From Hydrogenimonas sp. SS33 (lineage in GTDB: Bacteria; Campylobacterota; Campylobacteria; Campylobacterales; Hydrogenimonadaceae), in contig NZ_AP026369.1 of NCBI RefSeq assembly GCF_040436365.1, positions 931,501 through 995,500 of the forward strand: a stretch of 64,000 bases of DNA. Reading direction: 5' to 3'. Positions within the stretch are counted from its first letter, which is position 1, and each line of letters begins with the position of its first letter. Of this stretch, positions 28,037 through 36,822 are shown piece after piece. The notes beneath the pieces were generated by a model. The model made no database searches. It saw nothing but the letters and a program-made list of their open reading frames with translations, and had not been told where the DNA came from. Made by a program: the position numbers and the translations under genes.

Positions 28037-30181
28037 ATGATCATAAAAGAGATACTCAAACGGGACGGGACCAAAGAACCCTTCGCCCCCTACAAAATCG
28101 AAGATGCCATCAAGGCGGCCTTTCGAAGCCAAAACGAAACCTATGACAACACCATCTTTTTTAGGGTACTCGATCGCCTGAAGAGCAGACGCATCGCCGC
28201 GGTGGAAGATATTCAGGACATGATCGAACAGGAACTCTTCAAGGCCCGCTATTTCGAGGTGATGCGCGCCTTTATGATCTACCGCCATACCCACAAGATG
28301 CAGCGTGAACACATCTACAGGCTCGCCGAAGACACCACCTTCGTCAACTCCACCGAAACCATCGAAGAGTACATCGGCAAGAGCGACTGGCGCATCAACG
28401 CCAACTCCAACACCGGCTACTCCCACGCCGGGCTCATCAACAACACGGCGGGCAAGGTGATCGCCAACTACTGGCTCGATAGGGTCTACTCCAAAGAGGA
28501 GGGGTACGCCCACCGAAACGGTGACTACCATATCCACGACCTCGACTGCCTCAGCGGCTACTGCGCCGGCTGGAGCCTCCGGGTGCTGCTGGACGAGGGG
28601 TTCAACGGCGTGCGGGGGCGGGTCGAGAGCCGACCGCCCAACCACTTCCGAGAAGCGTTGGGGCAGATGGCCAACTTTCTGGGGATTTTGCAGAGTGAAT
28701 GGGCCGGTGCACAGGCGTTCAGCTCCTTCGACACCTACCTGGCCCCCTACGTTTTCAAAGACCGGCTCCCCTACCGAGAAATCAAAAAGGCGGTCAGAAG
28801 CTTCGTCTACAACCTCAACGTACCGGCCCGGTGGGGCCAGTCGCCCTTTACCAACATCACTATCGACTGGACGGTGCCGGAAGACCTGAAGGAGCAGTTC
28901 CCCACCCGCGCGCAGCGGCACCTTTTCGAAGGCGTGGACGACGAGAGCCTGCTCGCGCTTGCCAAGCAACGGGACCCCGGCATCTCCTCGCTAAAAGAGC
29001 TTCGCTACAAACATTTCCAAAAAGAGATGAACCTCATCAACCGCGCCTACTACGAGGTGATGACCGAAGGGGACAGCACCGGGCAGCCTTTCACGTTCCC
29101 CATTCCCACCGTCAACATCACCGAAGATTTCGACTGGTACGGGGAGAATACCGACATTCTTTTCGAAAACACCGCGAAAGTGGGCTCCTCCTATTTCCAG
29201 AATTTCATCGGCAGCCAGTACAGGCGCGACGAAGAGGGGCGCCTCGTCCCCAACGAGGAGGCCTACAAACCGGGGCACGTCCGCAGCATGTGCTGCCGGC
29301 TGCAGTTGGACCTGCGGGAGTTGCTCAAGCGCGGCGGCGGGCTCTTCGGAAGCGCGGAGATGACCGGAAGCATCGGCGTCGTGACGATCAACATGGCGCG
29401 GCTCGGTTTCGTGTACAAAGAAGACGAGGAGGGGCTCTACAACCGGTTGGCGGAGCTGATGGACATGGCCTCCTCGACCCTGGAAAAGAAGCGGGCGTTC
29501 ATCCAGGAACTCTACGACCGGGGGCTTTTTCCTTACACCAAACGCTACCTGCCCCATTTCAACAACCACTTCTCCACCATCGGCGTCAACGGCATGAACG
29601 AAATGATCCGCAACTTCACCGGCGACAGGGAACATATCGCCACCGCATGGGGACGGAAGTTCGCCGTAAAAATCCTGGAGTTCATGCGCGAACGCCTCAA
29701 AAACTACCAGGAGCGCACCGGAAACCTCTACAACCTGGAAGCGACGCCGGCGGAGGGGACCACCTACCGCTTCGCCAAGGAGGATTTGAAACGCTATCCG
29801 GGCATCATCCAGGCGGGGATGGGGGAGCATATCTACTATACCAACTCCTCCCAGATCCCCGTGGACTGGACCGAAGACCCCTTCGAGGCGCTCGAACTGC
29901 AGGACGAACTGCAGTGCAAATATACCGGGGGGACGGTGCTGCACCTCTATATGCGAGAGCGCATCGCTTCCGCCGAAGTGTGCAGAAATCTCGTGCGCAA
30001 AGTCATTACCAACTTCCGCCTTCCCTACATCACCGTCACGCCGCTCTTCTCCGTCTGCCCGAAGCACGGCTACCTGCCGGGAGAGCACGAATACTGCCCC
30101 AAATGCGACGAGGAGCTGCTGCGAAGCTGTGACGAGACTTTTGAGGATGACATGCCTGACGGCGCCGTAGAGGCGTCCTGA
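28037..30181 (+). CDS. nrdD: Anaerobic ribonucleoside-triphosphate reductase, large part
   Basis: 714 residues. Class III RNR, which makes deoxynucleotides without oxygen. An N-terminal ATP-cone (IIKEILKRDGTKEPFAPYKI) is followed by the ten-stranded barrel. A zinc-binding CPKHGYLPGEHEYCPKCD lies near the C-terminus. The chain stops before the glycyl-radical motif, which is on the next gene. I chose ATG 28037 (AAAAGAG upstream); ATG 28022 lies at the edge of repeat copy B. The frame runs intact to the TGA. Confidence 0.93.
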   Translation: MIIKEILKRDGTKEPFAPYKIEDAIKAAFRSQNETYDNTIFFRVLDRLKSRRIAAVEDIQDMIEQELFKARYFEVMRAFMIYRHTHKMQREHIYRLAEDTTFVNSTETIEEYIGKSDWRINANSNTGYSHAGLINNTAGKVIANYWLDRVYSKEEGYAHRNGDYHIHDLDCLSGYCAGWSLRVLLDEGFNGVRGRVESRPPNHFREALGQMANFLGILQSEWAGAQAFSSFDTYLAPYVFKDRLPYREIKKAVRSFVYNLNVPARWGQSPFTNITIDWTVPEDLKEQFPTRAQRHLFEGVDDESLLALAKQRDPGISSLKELRYKHFQKEMNLINRAYYEVMTEGDSTGQPFTFPIPTVNITEDFDWYGENTDILFENTAKVGSSYFQNFIGSQYRRDEEGRLVPNEEAYKPGHVRSMCCRLQLDLRELLKRGGGLFGSAEMTGSIGVVTINMARLGFVYKEDEEGLYNRLAELMDMASSTLEKKRAFIQELYDRGLFPYTKRYLPHFNNHFSTIGVNGMNEMIRNFTGDREHIATAWGRKFAVKILEFMRERLKNYQERTGNLYNLEATPAEGTTYRFAKEDLKRYPGIIQAGMGEHIYYTNSSQIPVDWTEDPFEALELQDELQCKYTGGTVLHLYMRERIASAEVCRNLVRKVITNFRLPYITVTPLFSVCPKHGYLPGEHEYCPKCDEELLRSCDETFEDDMPDGAVEAS

Positions 30182-30202
30182 AACCAAAAGAAGGAGAGAA
30201 CC

Positions 30203-30355
30203 ATGCAAAAAGAGAAGATACTGGAAAAACTCCAGGAGAAACGGACCCGCTGCACGGTCTATACACGGGTCATGGGCTACCACCGGCCGGTGGAGAGTTT
30301 CAACCTGGGGAAAAAGGGGGAACATCGCCAGAGGAAGCAGTTTGTCCTCCGATAG
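30203..30355 (+). CDS. Separate glycyl-radical domain of NrdD (50 residues)
   Basis: The product carries YTRVMGYHRPVESFNLGKK, which matches the C-terminal glycyl-radical region of class III RNR; the radical Gly would be residue 25. AAGGAGAG sits 5 bases before the ATG. It starts 21 bases after the nrdD stop and overlaps nrdG by 14. Because the ribosome site is strong, this is a real gene rather than a frameshift. It recalls the YfiD/GrcA spare radical subunit of pyruvate formate-lyase. Confidence 0.8.
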   Translation: MQKEKILEKLQEKRTRCTVYTRVMGYHRPVESFNLGKKGEHRQRKQFVLR

Positions 30356-31019
30356 GATTATCTACGACATTACCCCCTTCACCCATCTGGACTATCCGGG
30401 AAAACTGGCGGCCATCGCCTGGTTCGTCGGGTGCAACATGCGTTGTATGTACTGCTATAACAGCGATATTGTCTTCTCCAAGGAAGGAGAGTATACACCC
30501 GACGATCTCTTCGGTTTTTTATCGAGGCGCAAAGGGTTGCTCGACGGTGTGGTCCTCAGCGGAGGGGAACCGACCCTGCACGACCTGAAACCCCTCTGCG
30601 AAAAGATCAAATCGATGGGTTTTTCCGTCAAGCTGGATACCAACGGCCTCAACACCGGCCGCATCAGAACGTTGGTGGAGACGGAACTGGTCGATTTCAT
30701 CGCCCTCGATTTCAAGGCCCAGAACGGAAAATTCGGTTACATTACCGGCTCCAGCCGCTTCGAATCGTTCAAAGAGACGCTGATGTTTCTAAGTGCTTCC
30801 AAATTTCCCTTTGAAGTCAGAACCACCGTCCATCCCGACCTGCTCCAACCCCCGGACATCAACAAAATGATGCAGACCCTCGAAGAGGCGGGGTACCGGG
30901 GCACCTATTACCTTCAACGCTTCATACCCACGCCCAATACGATCGCGCAGATGGAAGCCCCCGCCTCCTCTTTCGACGAATCGCTGCTCGAAAAAAGCGT
31001 ACCGCTTCAGTGGCGCTGA
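30342..31019 (+). CDS. nrdG: Anaerobic ribonucleotide reductase activating protein
   Basis: 225 residues. Radical-SAM enzyme that generates the glycyl radical. The CX3CX2C motif is CNMRCMYC near residue 30, followed by LSGGEPTL, which binds SAM. The start codon is TTG, with GAGGA upstream. It ends 13 bases inside the convergent response-regulator gene. Confidence 0.92.
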   Translation: MSSDRIIYDITPFTHLDYPGKLAAIAWFVGCNMRCMYCYNSDIVFSKEGEYTPDDLFGFLSRRKGLLDGVVLSGGEPTLHDLKPLCEKIKSMGFSVKLDTNGLNTGRIRTLVETELVDFIALDFKAQNGKFGYITGSSRFESFKETLMFLSASKFPFEVRTTVHPDLLQPPDINKMMQTLEEAGYRGTYYLQRFIPTPNTIAQMEAPASSFDESLLEKSVPLQWR

Positions 31020-31696
31020 TCGACCTTCAGCAGATACCCCTGCCCCGCCACATTCTCGACGAGCCCCTTGTCGCTTTTCTGCCTGACCCGCTTGATGAAG
31101 GTCCGCAGACGCTCGTCGCTGACTAAATCCTCATCCCAGAGGCGCTCCTTGATCGCTTCGTTGGAGAGGTAGTGGTTGGGGCTGTGATAGAGCAGTGCGA
31201 TGAACCGGCTCTCCCGCGGGCTCAGATGCACCAGGACCCCTTTTCTGAAGAGCTGTTCGCTCTGCAGGTCGAAACTGAAAGGGGGCATGAGCGGCACCAG
31301 GCTCTTTTTCTTGATCTGTTCCGCCAGGGTGCAGAGATAGGCCAGCAGCTCTTCCGGATCGAAAGGTTTGATGAAGTATTTGACGACCCCGGCATCGATG
31401 GCGCCCAGCAGCTTCTCCTTGTCGCTGTAGGCACTCAGTATCACCACGGGAATGTCCGATTTTTCCTTTTTGATCTTCTCCGCCAACGCCAGGCCGTCCA
31501 TCTTCGGCATCGTGATGTCGGTGATGACGATGTCGGGACGGAGAGTGCGGAACTTCTGCAGCCCCTCCACCCCGTCGTGGGCCAGTACAAACGAGGAGAA
31601 ATACTCCCCGATCGCCTCCTTCAGCAGTTCGGCAAGCCGTTTTTCGTCTTCGACCAGCAAAAGCTTCAAAGGGGCCAGTTTCGTTCTACACGCCAT
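31007..31696 (-). CDS. OmpR-family response regulator
   Basis: 229 residues. Receiver domain (about 10-125) with acidic pair ED at the first strand, phospho-acceptor D60 in DIVITDITMP, and the conserved Lys in KYFIKPFDPEEL. A winged-helix DNA-binding domain occupies about 140-229 (LSPRESRFIALLYH). The start at 31696 has GAGGAAA upstream. It overlaps the kinase gene by 11 bases. Targets unknown. Confidence 0.92.
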   Translation of the reverse strand: MACRTKLAPLKLLLVEDEKRLAELLKEAIGEYFSSFVLAHDGVEGLQKFRTLRPDIVITDITMPKMDGLALAEKIKKEKSDIPVVILSAYSDKEKLLGAIDAGVVKYFIKPFDPEELLAYLCTLAEQIKKKSLVPLMPPFSFDLQSEQLFRKGVLVHLSPRESRFIALLYHSPNHYLSNEAIKERLWDEDLVSDERLRTFIKRVRQKSDKGLVENVAGQGYLLKVDQRH

Positions 31697-32918
31697 CTTT
31701 TTCCTCCCCGTCGTTTCGCTCCCTTGGCAGGCGTATCGTAAATTTGGCGCCGTCGCCTTCATTGAGCGCCTCTATCGTGCCGCCAAAACTCTTCTCGACG
31801 ATCATTTTGGACATAAAAAGCCCCAACCCCGTCCCCTGGGCCGCATGTTTGGTGGTAAAGTAGGGTTCGAAAATCCGCTCCAGAATCTCCTCCCCGATAC
31901 CCCCCGCATTGTCCCGGATTACGATGACCGCCTCCTCCCCTTCGGCGTGGATGCCTATACGGATACGCCGGTCGGCGACCCCCTGTTGGCGGAAGGCGTC
32001 CCGGGAGTTTTGCAGCAGGTTGATGATGACCTGGGCCAGTTCGTTGGAAACGCCGGTGACGTACAAGCCGCTCTCTACCTCTTTTTCGATGGCCACCGCA
32101 TCTTTGGCCATCGTCTTTTCGACGATGCGGATCGCCTCTTCCAGGCATCGGTCCAGGGAGAACGGGGCCTTGGGTTTGCCCGGTTTGAAAAAGTTGATGA
32201 AGTCCTCGATGGTCATGGACATGCTGGCGATAAGGGCCCTGGCATCTTCGTAGGCGGCTTCGATTTTCCCATCGTCTCTCTTTTTCGCCGCCTTTTTGAG
32301 GTTGAAGAGTGCGAGGGAGAGTTCCGTCAGGGGCTGGCGCCACTGATGGGCGATGTTGGCCATCATCTGCCCCAGGCTCGCCATGCGCGACTGCAGAAAG
32401 AGCATCTTCTGCTTCTCTTCGTTTTTGCGCACCTCCTCCGCGACCCGCTCTTCGAGATGGCGGTTGAGTTCGTAGAGTTTGCGTGTCTGCAGCCGCACCC
32501 GCTCCTCCAGGGTTTTGTTGAGCTGCTCCAGTTCCCGCTCCTTCTTCTCCAGCGCCATCTTCAGCTCCACCTCTTTGGTGACGTCGTAGCGGATGGCGAT
32601 AAACTCCTCGATCTCCCCGGCTTCGTCGAGGATGGGAATGATCGTCGTGTTGACGTAGAAGGTGCGCCCGTCTTTGGCCAGGTTCTTCACCGTCGACTTG
32701 AAGGTCTTTTTAGCAAGGATCGTGTCCCAGAGGCGTTTGAAATTCTCTTTCGGAACGTCGGGATGGCGGACGATGTTGTGGTTCTGGCCGATCAACTCGT
32801 CGCGGCTGTAGCCCGAAATCTTGCAGAATTCGTCGTTGACGAAGGTGATAATACCGTTGATGTCGGTCTTGGAGACAATGTTGGAACTCTCGATCGCCTC
32901 TTTGTACTGCTTGAACAT
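31686..32918 (-). CDS. Cytoplasmic PAS-domain sensor histidine kinase
   Basis: 410 residues with no membrane helix. PAS domain (about 1-120, with NDEFCKISGYSRDELIGQNH), a coiled coil (about 120-175), then a dimerisation region with H191 in MANIAHQWRQPLTELSLALF, and an ATPase domain with LLQNSRDAF (N box), DNAGGIGEEI (G1) and GTGLGLFMS (G2). A PAS of the Aer/redox type could sense the respiratory state. Paired with the response regulator downstream. Confidence 0.92.
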   Translation of the reverse strand: MFKQYKEAIESSNIVSKTDINGIITFVNDEFCKISGYSRDELIGQNHNIVRHPDVPKENFKRLWDTILAKKTFKSTVKNLAKDGRTFYVNTTIIPILDEAGEIEEFIAIRYDVTKEVELKMALEKKERELEQLNKTLEERVRLQTRKLYELNRHLEERVAEEVRKNEEKQKMLFLQSRMASLGQMMANIAHQWRQPLTELSLALFNLKKAAKKRDDGKIEAAYEDARALIASMSMTIEDFINFFKPGKPKAPFSLDRCLEEAIRIVEKTMAKDAVAIEKEVESGLYVTGVSNELAQVIINLLQNSRDAFRQQGVADRRIRIGIHAEGEEAVIVIRDNAGGIGEEILERIFEPYFTTKHAAQGTGLGLFMSKMIVEKSFGGTIEALNEGDGAKFTIRLPRERNDGEEKDGV

Positions 32919-32982
32919 CCCTACAATCCCAAATTTACGTCATCGGTTGCCGGTATAGGGGTTGTCACTTCGCTCACACCCC

Positions 32983-33990
32983 TTACAAAGCGGCATGGGC
33001 CGCCTCCCACTTTTCGAATTCGGGCGAAAAGTACTGGATCCGCACCTTTTTGAACTCGCGGGTCGAGTAGAGGTAGCTGTACTCCTTTACACCGATCTCC
33101 TTCGCCATCTCTTCGACGATAGCCTCCACCTCCTCTTTGCTTTTGCCGTGGACCATGGAGAAGAGGGGATAGGGCCAGTTGGGGTAGACCGGACGCAGGT
33201 AGCAGTGGCTGACGGCGCTGTAGGCCGCGACGGTCTCGCCGATGGCTTCGGCCCGCTCTTCGGGCACTCTCCAGACCACCATGGCATTGGCGGTGAAGCC
33301 CGCTTTTCTATGGTACAAAATCGCGGCGAAGCGGCGCATGACGCCGGCTTTCTGCATCCGCTCCACCTCCTGTCGGAGCGTCTCGTAGTCGATGTCCAGC
33401 GCCTCGACCATATCGGCGAAGGGTTCGGGCACGGGTTCGATATCTTTTTGAAGCCACTGTATCATCTCGTAATGGAGAGGCTCAAGATCCATCGGCTCCT
33501 TTTTGGCCCGCTTCACCTTCTCCTTTTTGGCCCTGTCGCCTTTGACGTCGAGCTGGACCGAGATTTTGAACATCTTTTTGGTCGGCAGAATGATGAACTC
33601 CTCCGCCCCGCTCTCTTTCGCCAGAATCTCCACCGTCCGCTCCAGACCCAGCTTCGAGTCGGGGGCCACGGCGATGGTGAACCAGAGGTTGTAGGGATTG
33701 TTGCGCTCGTAGTTGTGGCTCACCCCGGGATGGCTGTTGACAATCTCGGCGGCCCGGTCGATGTCGGCCACTTTGAAGGCCACCAGGGAGGAGCGATACC
33801 CCAGCGTCTTGGTATCGAAAATGGCGGAGGTTTGACGGATGATCTTCTCCTCCTTCAGACGCCGATAAAGATCCAGCACCTCCCCTTCATCGCTGCCGAT
33901 ACGTTCGGCGATTTCGGCGAAGGGGCGCCGGGTGACGGGAAAATTTTTCTGTATCTGGGTCAGGAACTCTTTTTCAATCGTTTCGGTCAT
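32983..33990 (-). CDS. Fused siroheme decarboxylase (NirDL/NirGH type)
   Basis: 335 residues made of two Lrp/AsnC-like halves (about 1-155 and 175-335). Each half has a winged helix and then a conserved SHxYxR segment: HPGVSHNYERNNPYNLWFT in the first and VSHCYLRPVYPNWPYPLFS in the second. It removes two acetate carboxyls from siroheme in heme d1 synthesis. An upstream TATAAT box and a TTGAC-N4-ATCAA dyad give it a regulated promoter. Confidence 0.9.
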   Translation of the reverse strand: MTETIEKEFLTQIQKNFPVTRRPFAEIAERIGSDEGEVLDLYRRLKEEKIIRQTSAIFDTKTLGYRSSLVAFKVADIDRAAEIVNSHPGVSHNYERNNPYNLWFTIAVAPDSKLGLERTVEILAKESGAEEFIILPTKKMFKISVQLDVKGDRAKKEKVKRAKKEPMDLEPLHYEMIQWLQKDIEPVPEPFADMVEALDIDYETLRQEVERMQKAGVMRRFAAILYHRKAGFTANAMVVWRVPEERAEAIGETVAAYSAVSHCYLRPVYPNWPYPLFSMVHGKSKEEVEAIVEEMAKEIGVKEYSYLYSTREFKKVRIQYFSPEFEKWEAAHAAL

Positions 33991-34012
33991 GAAATCTCAC
34001 TTTTTTGTTTGG

Positions 34013-34055
34013 ATTATAGAGGTTCACACTTTAGAGTTTCCTTGACGGCTATCAA
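34013..34055. promoter_or_regulatory. FNR/DNR-type operator between siroheme decarboxylase and cysG-like genes
   Basis: TTGAC-GGCT-ATCAA at 34042-34055. On the minus strand TATAAT is at 34018-34013, so the centre lies about -42 from the predicted start of the siroheme decarboxylase gene. It may also serve the divergent gene at 34111, where a weaker TGATAC (34075-34080) lies at a suitable distance. Confidence 0.75.
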
Positions 34056-34110
34056 CATCCATTTATCCCTCATGTGATACCATTACAACCATTCCACGCA
34101 AGGATATGTT

Positions 34111-34686
34111 TTGGCCTATTTTCCGGCATTCGTCAAACTCGACAACCGTAAGATACTCCTGGTGGGCGGCGGCCGCATCGCCGGCGAAAAACTGGAAAAA
34201 CTGCTCGACTTCACCGAAGATATCACCATCGTCGCACCCGACATCGCCGGCCCTGTCCGCACGCTGGCACAGGCCCACGGCCTGACGATGCACGAGCGCC
34301 CCTACCGGCCCGACGATCTCGAAGGGGTCTTCCTCGCCATCGTCGCCGTCGACGATCTGGAACTGCAAAAGGCCATCTACGACGCCTGCCAGAGCCGGCA
34401 TACACTCTGCAACAGCGTCGATTCGGTCGATTACTGCGATTTCATCTTCCCCTCCTACACCAAAAAGGGGGATCTGACCGTCGCCTTCTCTACCTCCGGA
34501 ATCTCCCCTTCCGTGGCCAAATACCTGCGCCGCGCCATCGAAAGCGTCATCCCCGACGCCATCGCCGACTTCCTGCAGGAGATGAAGGCGCTTCGCGCCT
34601 CGCTGCCCAAAGGGAAAGAGCGGATGCGCCTGCTCGATGCCAAAGCCAAAGCCTATATCGAAAAACTTTTCAACAAGGAACTCTGA
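34111..34686 (+). CDS. Precorrin-2 dehydrogenase/sirohydrochlorin ferrochelatase-like protein
   Basis: 191 residues, the CysG N-terminal/Met8 family. NAD-binding motif LLVGGGRIAGEKLEKLL at about 17-33; CNSVDSVDYCDFIFP and STSGISPSVAKYLR match the family. TTG is the start (AAGGA upstream). It would convert precorrin-2 towards siroheme, feeding the heme d1 route with CobA and the siroheme decarboxylase next to it. Confidence 0.9.
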   Translation: MAYFPAFVKLDNRKILLVGGGRIAGEKLEKLLDFTEDITIVAPDIAGPVRTLAQAHGLTMHERPYRPDDLEGVFLAIVAVDDLELQKAIYDACQSRHTLCNSVDSVDYCDFIFPSYTKKGDLTVAFSTSGISPSVAKYLRRAIESVIPDAIADFLQEMKALRASLPKGKERMRLLDAKAKAYIEKLFNKEL

Positions 34687-34689
34687 GCC

Positions 34690-35061
34690 ATGTTCAGCAA
34701 AAAAACTGTCTACATTCTGTTGGCCGTCTTCGCCTTTTTGAGCATCAGCGCCCTCATCGTCAACATGCCCGAAGCCAAAGACAAGAAGGTGATGGCCAAA
34801 ATCACCCCCTACTTCCCCTATGAACTCACAAAAACCTTCGGGGGCCTCGACATCAAGGACAAACGGACCGGCAAACGGCTGAAGGTCGCCAACGCCAAAG
34901 TCTTCCTCGCCTACGACGCCAAACTGAAAGAGTGGGGGAAAACCCACCTCAAGCTCGACGGCGATACCCTCGACATTCTCGACGACAACGGCACGGTAGT
35001 AGACCGCATGAAACTCGACGCCAAAGACCTCGCTTTCGTCAGGCACTTTTTTAACTTCTGA
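34690..35061 (+). CDS. Membrane-anchored or secreted hypothetical protein
   Basis: 123 residues. An N-terminal hydrophobic segment (6-26) is followed by a soluble domain (KTFGGLDIKDKRTGKRLKV, LKLDGDTLDILDDNGTVVDRM). It starts 3 bases after the cysG-like gene. The end HFFNF-stop lies in the border of repeat copy C: before the insertion the codons would have been TTT TAA, and now they are TTC TGA, so the protein sequence is unchanged. Confidence 0.7.
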   Translation: MFSKKTVYILLAVFAFLSISALIVNMPEAKDKKVMAKITPYFPYELTKTFGGLDIKDKRTGKRLKVANAKVFLAYDAKLKEWGKTHLKLDGDTLDILDDNGTVVDRMKLDAKDLAFVRHFFNF

Positions 35062-35193
35062 TGTCACGCAAAGCTCTAACAAAACCCAAGCTTTGACGGG
35101 GACCGGCCGTCCCAAAAATTGAGATAGCCTTCCTCCTAAAGCTACGAAATCTTTAGATTAGAGAGGACGTTACGCCTTTTGGGTAACGTCAGT
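35057..35193 (-). mobile_element. ACTGATGTTACGCA element, copy C (137 bases, reverse orientation)
   Basis: Left end TCTGATGTCACGCAAAGC, right end GGTAACGTCAGT; the body matches copy B in reverse. The direct repeat TAACT flanks it (35052-35056 and 35194-35198). It separates the hypothetical gene from the chemoreceptor gene and supplies the stop codon of the former. Confidence 0.88.
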
Positions 35194-35254
35194 TAACTTT
35201 TAAAGGGTCGGGCCGATATTGGTAAAAAGTCTCTTTATACACAAGGATAGAGCC

Positions 35255-36391
35255 ATGATCCGGTCTCTCTTTTTTCGCATGCGTGCCGTCCACTGGATCG
35301 GCATCGCCCTGCTTCTCATCAACGCCGCCTTTTTCACGAACAACCTTTTCGGTTCCATCATTCAGGTGGTCATCGCCCTCGTCATTCTCGTCCACGACAT
35401 CGACGAAAAGGTCAACGGGGTCGACATGACTAAAAAGACGATCGCCTACCTCAGACAGATGCGCCTGGGCGAACCGCTCAAAATCGAAGCGAAATTCAGC
35501 AAGGAGTATGAAGACCTGGCCGATGCGGTCAACCACTTCCGCGAAAAAGTCCTCGACGTACTCAATGTAGGAGAGATCGTCCAGCAAACCGAGCGGATCA
35601 GCCATGAGATCGAAGCGATTTCCAAAGAGGTCGACACCCACCTGGCGGAGAGCGACACACTCTCCGGGCAAATTGTCGAATCTCTCGAAGTAGCGGAAGA
35701 GGAGAGCAAAAGCAACATCGAATACTCCCTCAAACTGCAGGAGGAGATTGTCAAATCGGGCGAGATGATCGACAACGCCCGTCAAAACATCGAGCGGCTC
35801 AACCGCCAGGTGACCGAGCAGCACGACAAAAACCTGGAAGTGAGCGAAGAGTTGCGTGGGCTCAGCGAGACGACGGCACAGATCAAAGATGTCCTGGGCA
35901 TCATCTCCGACATCGCCGACCAGACCAACCTGCTGGCGCTCAACGCCGCCATCGAAGCGGCGCGTGCCGGCGAACACGGCCGCGGTTTCGCCGTCGTCGC
36001 CGACGAAGTGCGCAACCTGGCCGAAAAGACCCAGAAGAGCCTGGGAGAGATCAACATCACCATCAACACGATCGTCCAGTCGGTGGAGAATGTCAGCGGC
36101 CGCGTCGCCGCCGGTGCGGTGGAGATGGAGAAACTGGTGGAGATCAGCACCGAAGCGAGCAGCCTGATGGGCGAAGCCAACGCCAAAGTGATCGAGATCA
36201 ATGCCCTGAGCCGGGAAGATACGGACAATTCGAAAATCATCGACGAAGAGGTGAAAAAGGCGAAGGAGAGTGTGGAACGGCTCAACAGCAAACTGCTGGA
36301 GAATACCCGTATCTTCGAAAAGAGCCGTCAGCTCTTCCAGAGCCTCATTCAGAAGATCGAAACCCTCAAAGACCGGATCAACGCGGCATAA
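35255..36391 (+). CDS. Methyl-accepting chemotaxis protein
   Basis: 378 residues. Two close hydrophobic segments near the N-terminus (about 8-45) without a large periplasmic domain, so sensing is probably cytoplasmic or in the membrane. The signalling tip is DIADQTNLLALNAAIEAARA followed by GRGFAVVADEVRNLAEKTQKSL. AAGGAT lies before ATG 35255. Its last 14 bases overlap the convergent thioredoxin-like gene. Confidence 0.9.
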   Translation: MIRSLFFRMRAVHWIGIALLLINAAFFTNNLFGSIIQVVIALVILVHDIDEKVNGVDMTKKTIAYLRQMRLGEPLKIEAKFSKEYEDLADAVNHFREKVLDVLNVGEIVQQTERISHEIEAISKEVDTHLAESDTLSGQIVESLEVAEEESKSNIEYSLKLQEEIVKSGEMIDNARQNIERLNRQVTEQHDKNLEVSEELRGLSETTAQIKDVLGIISDIADQTNLLALNAAIEAARAGEHGRGFAVVADEVRNLAEKTQKSLGEINITINTIVQSVENVSGRVAAGAVEMEKLVEISTEASSLMGEANAKVIEINALSREDTDNSKIIDEEVKKAKESVERLNSKLLENTRIFEKSRQLFQSLIQKIETLKDRINAA

Positions 36392-36764
36392 GCCACTCCC
36401 TGAGAGAGCGGCCCTCCACCGCCCCTTTCAGGGGCTTTTTCAGAAATCTCTCTTCACTGTCCATCAGAAAAAGGGTCGGATAGTCGAGGGTATAGAGCAT
36501 TTCGACCGGATAGTTCCCGAACTCCTTCGTCACGATAACCGGCACGGTGTGGCGATTGACCCACGCCGCCACCTGGGTATCGCGGAAGGCGGTGGTCAAC
36601 ACCTTACGGCAACCGCCGCAATCTTTCGAAACCATCAGCACCAGCAGCGGCCGGCCCGTCTTTTGCGAGACTTTCAACGCCTGACGGTAATCCCCAAGCC
36701 AGTGGACCCACTCCCCCGCCAACACAACACTCCATAGCAAAATGATCCAACAAACCCGTCTCAC
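36378..36764 (-). CDS. Exported thioredoxin-like protein
   Basis: 128 residues with an N-terminal signal sequence (1-17) and a thioredoxin-fold motif KDCGGCRKVL, a CXXC active site, near residue 50, then the cis-Pro region DYPTLFLMD. The start is GTG, at the border of the octamer repeat, which also provides the GA-rich ribosome site. It follows the cytochrome c peroxidase gene. A role in thiol or cytochrome maturation in the periplasm is plausible. Confidence 0.8.
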   Translation of the reverse strand: MRRVCWIILLWSVVLAGEWVHWLGDYRQALKVSQKTGRPLLVLMVSKDCGGCRKVLTTAFRDTQVAAWVNRHTVPVIVTKEFGNYPVEMLYTLDYPTLFLMDSEERFLKKPLKGAVEGRSLREWLMPR

Positions 36765-36767
36765 TTT

Positions 36768-36822
36768 CCCACCCTCTCACCCTCTCACCTTCTCACTTTC
36801 CCACCCTCTCACTTTCCCACTT
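36768..36822. repeat. Octamer tandem repeat between peroxidase and thioredoxin-like genes
   Basis: Seven 8-base units: CACCCTCT, CACCCTCT, CACCTTCT, CACTTTCC, CACCCTCT, CACTTTCC, CACTTCAC. They encode the last residues of the peroxidase, contain its stop, and end just before the thioredoxin-like start. A matching repeat in opposite orientation is at 38038-38097. Confidence 0.85.

Noticed and set aside
30181-30203. Sequencing frameshift at the end of nrdD
   Set aside because: The small gene has its own strong ribosome site and ATG, and nrdD ends naturally after a zinc site.
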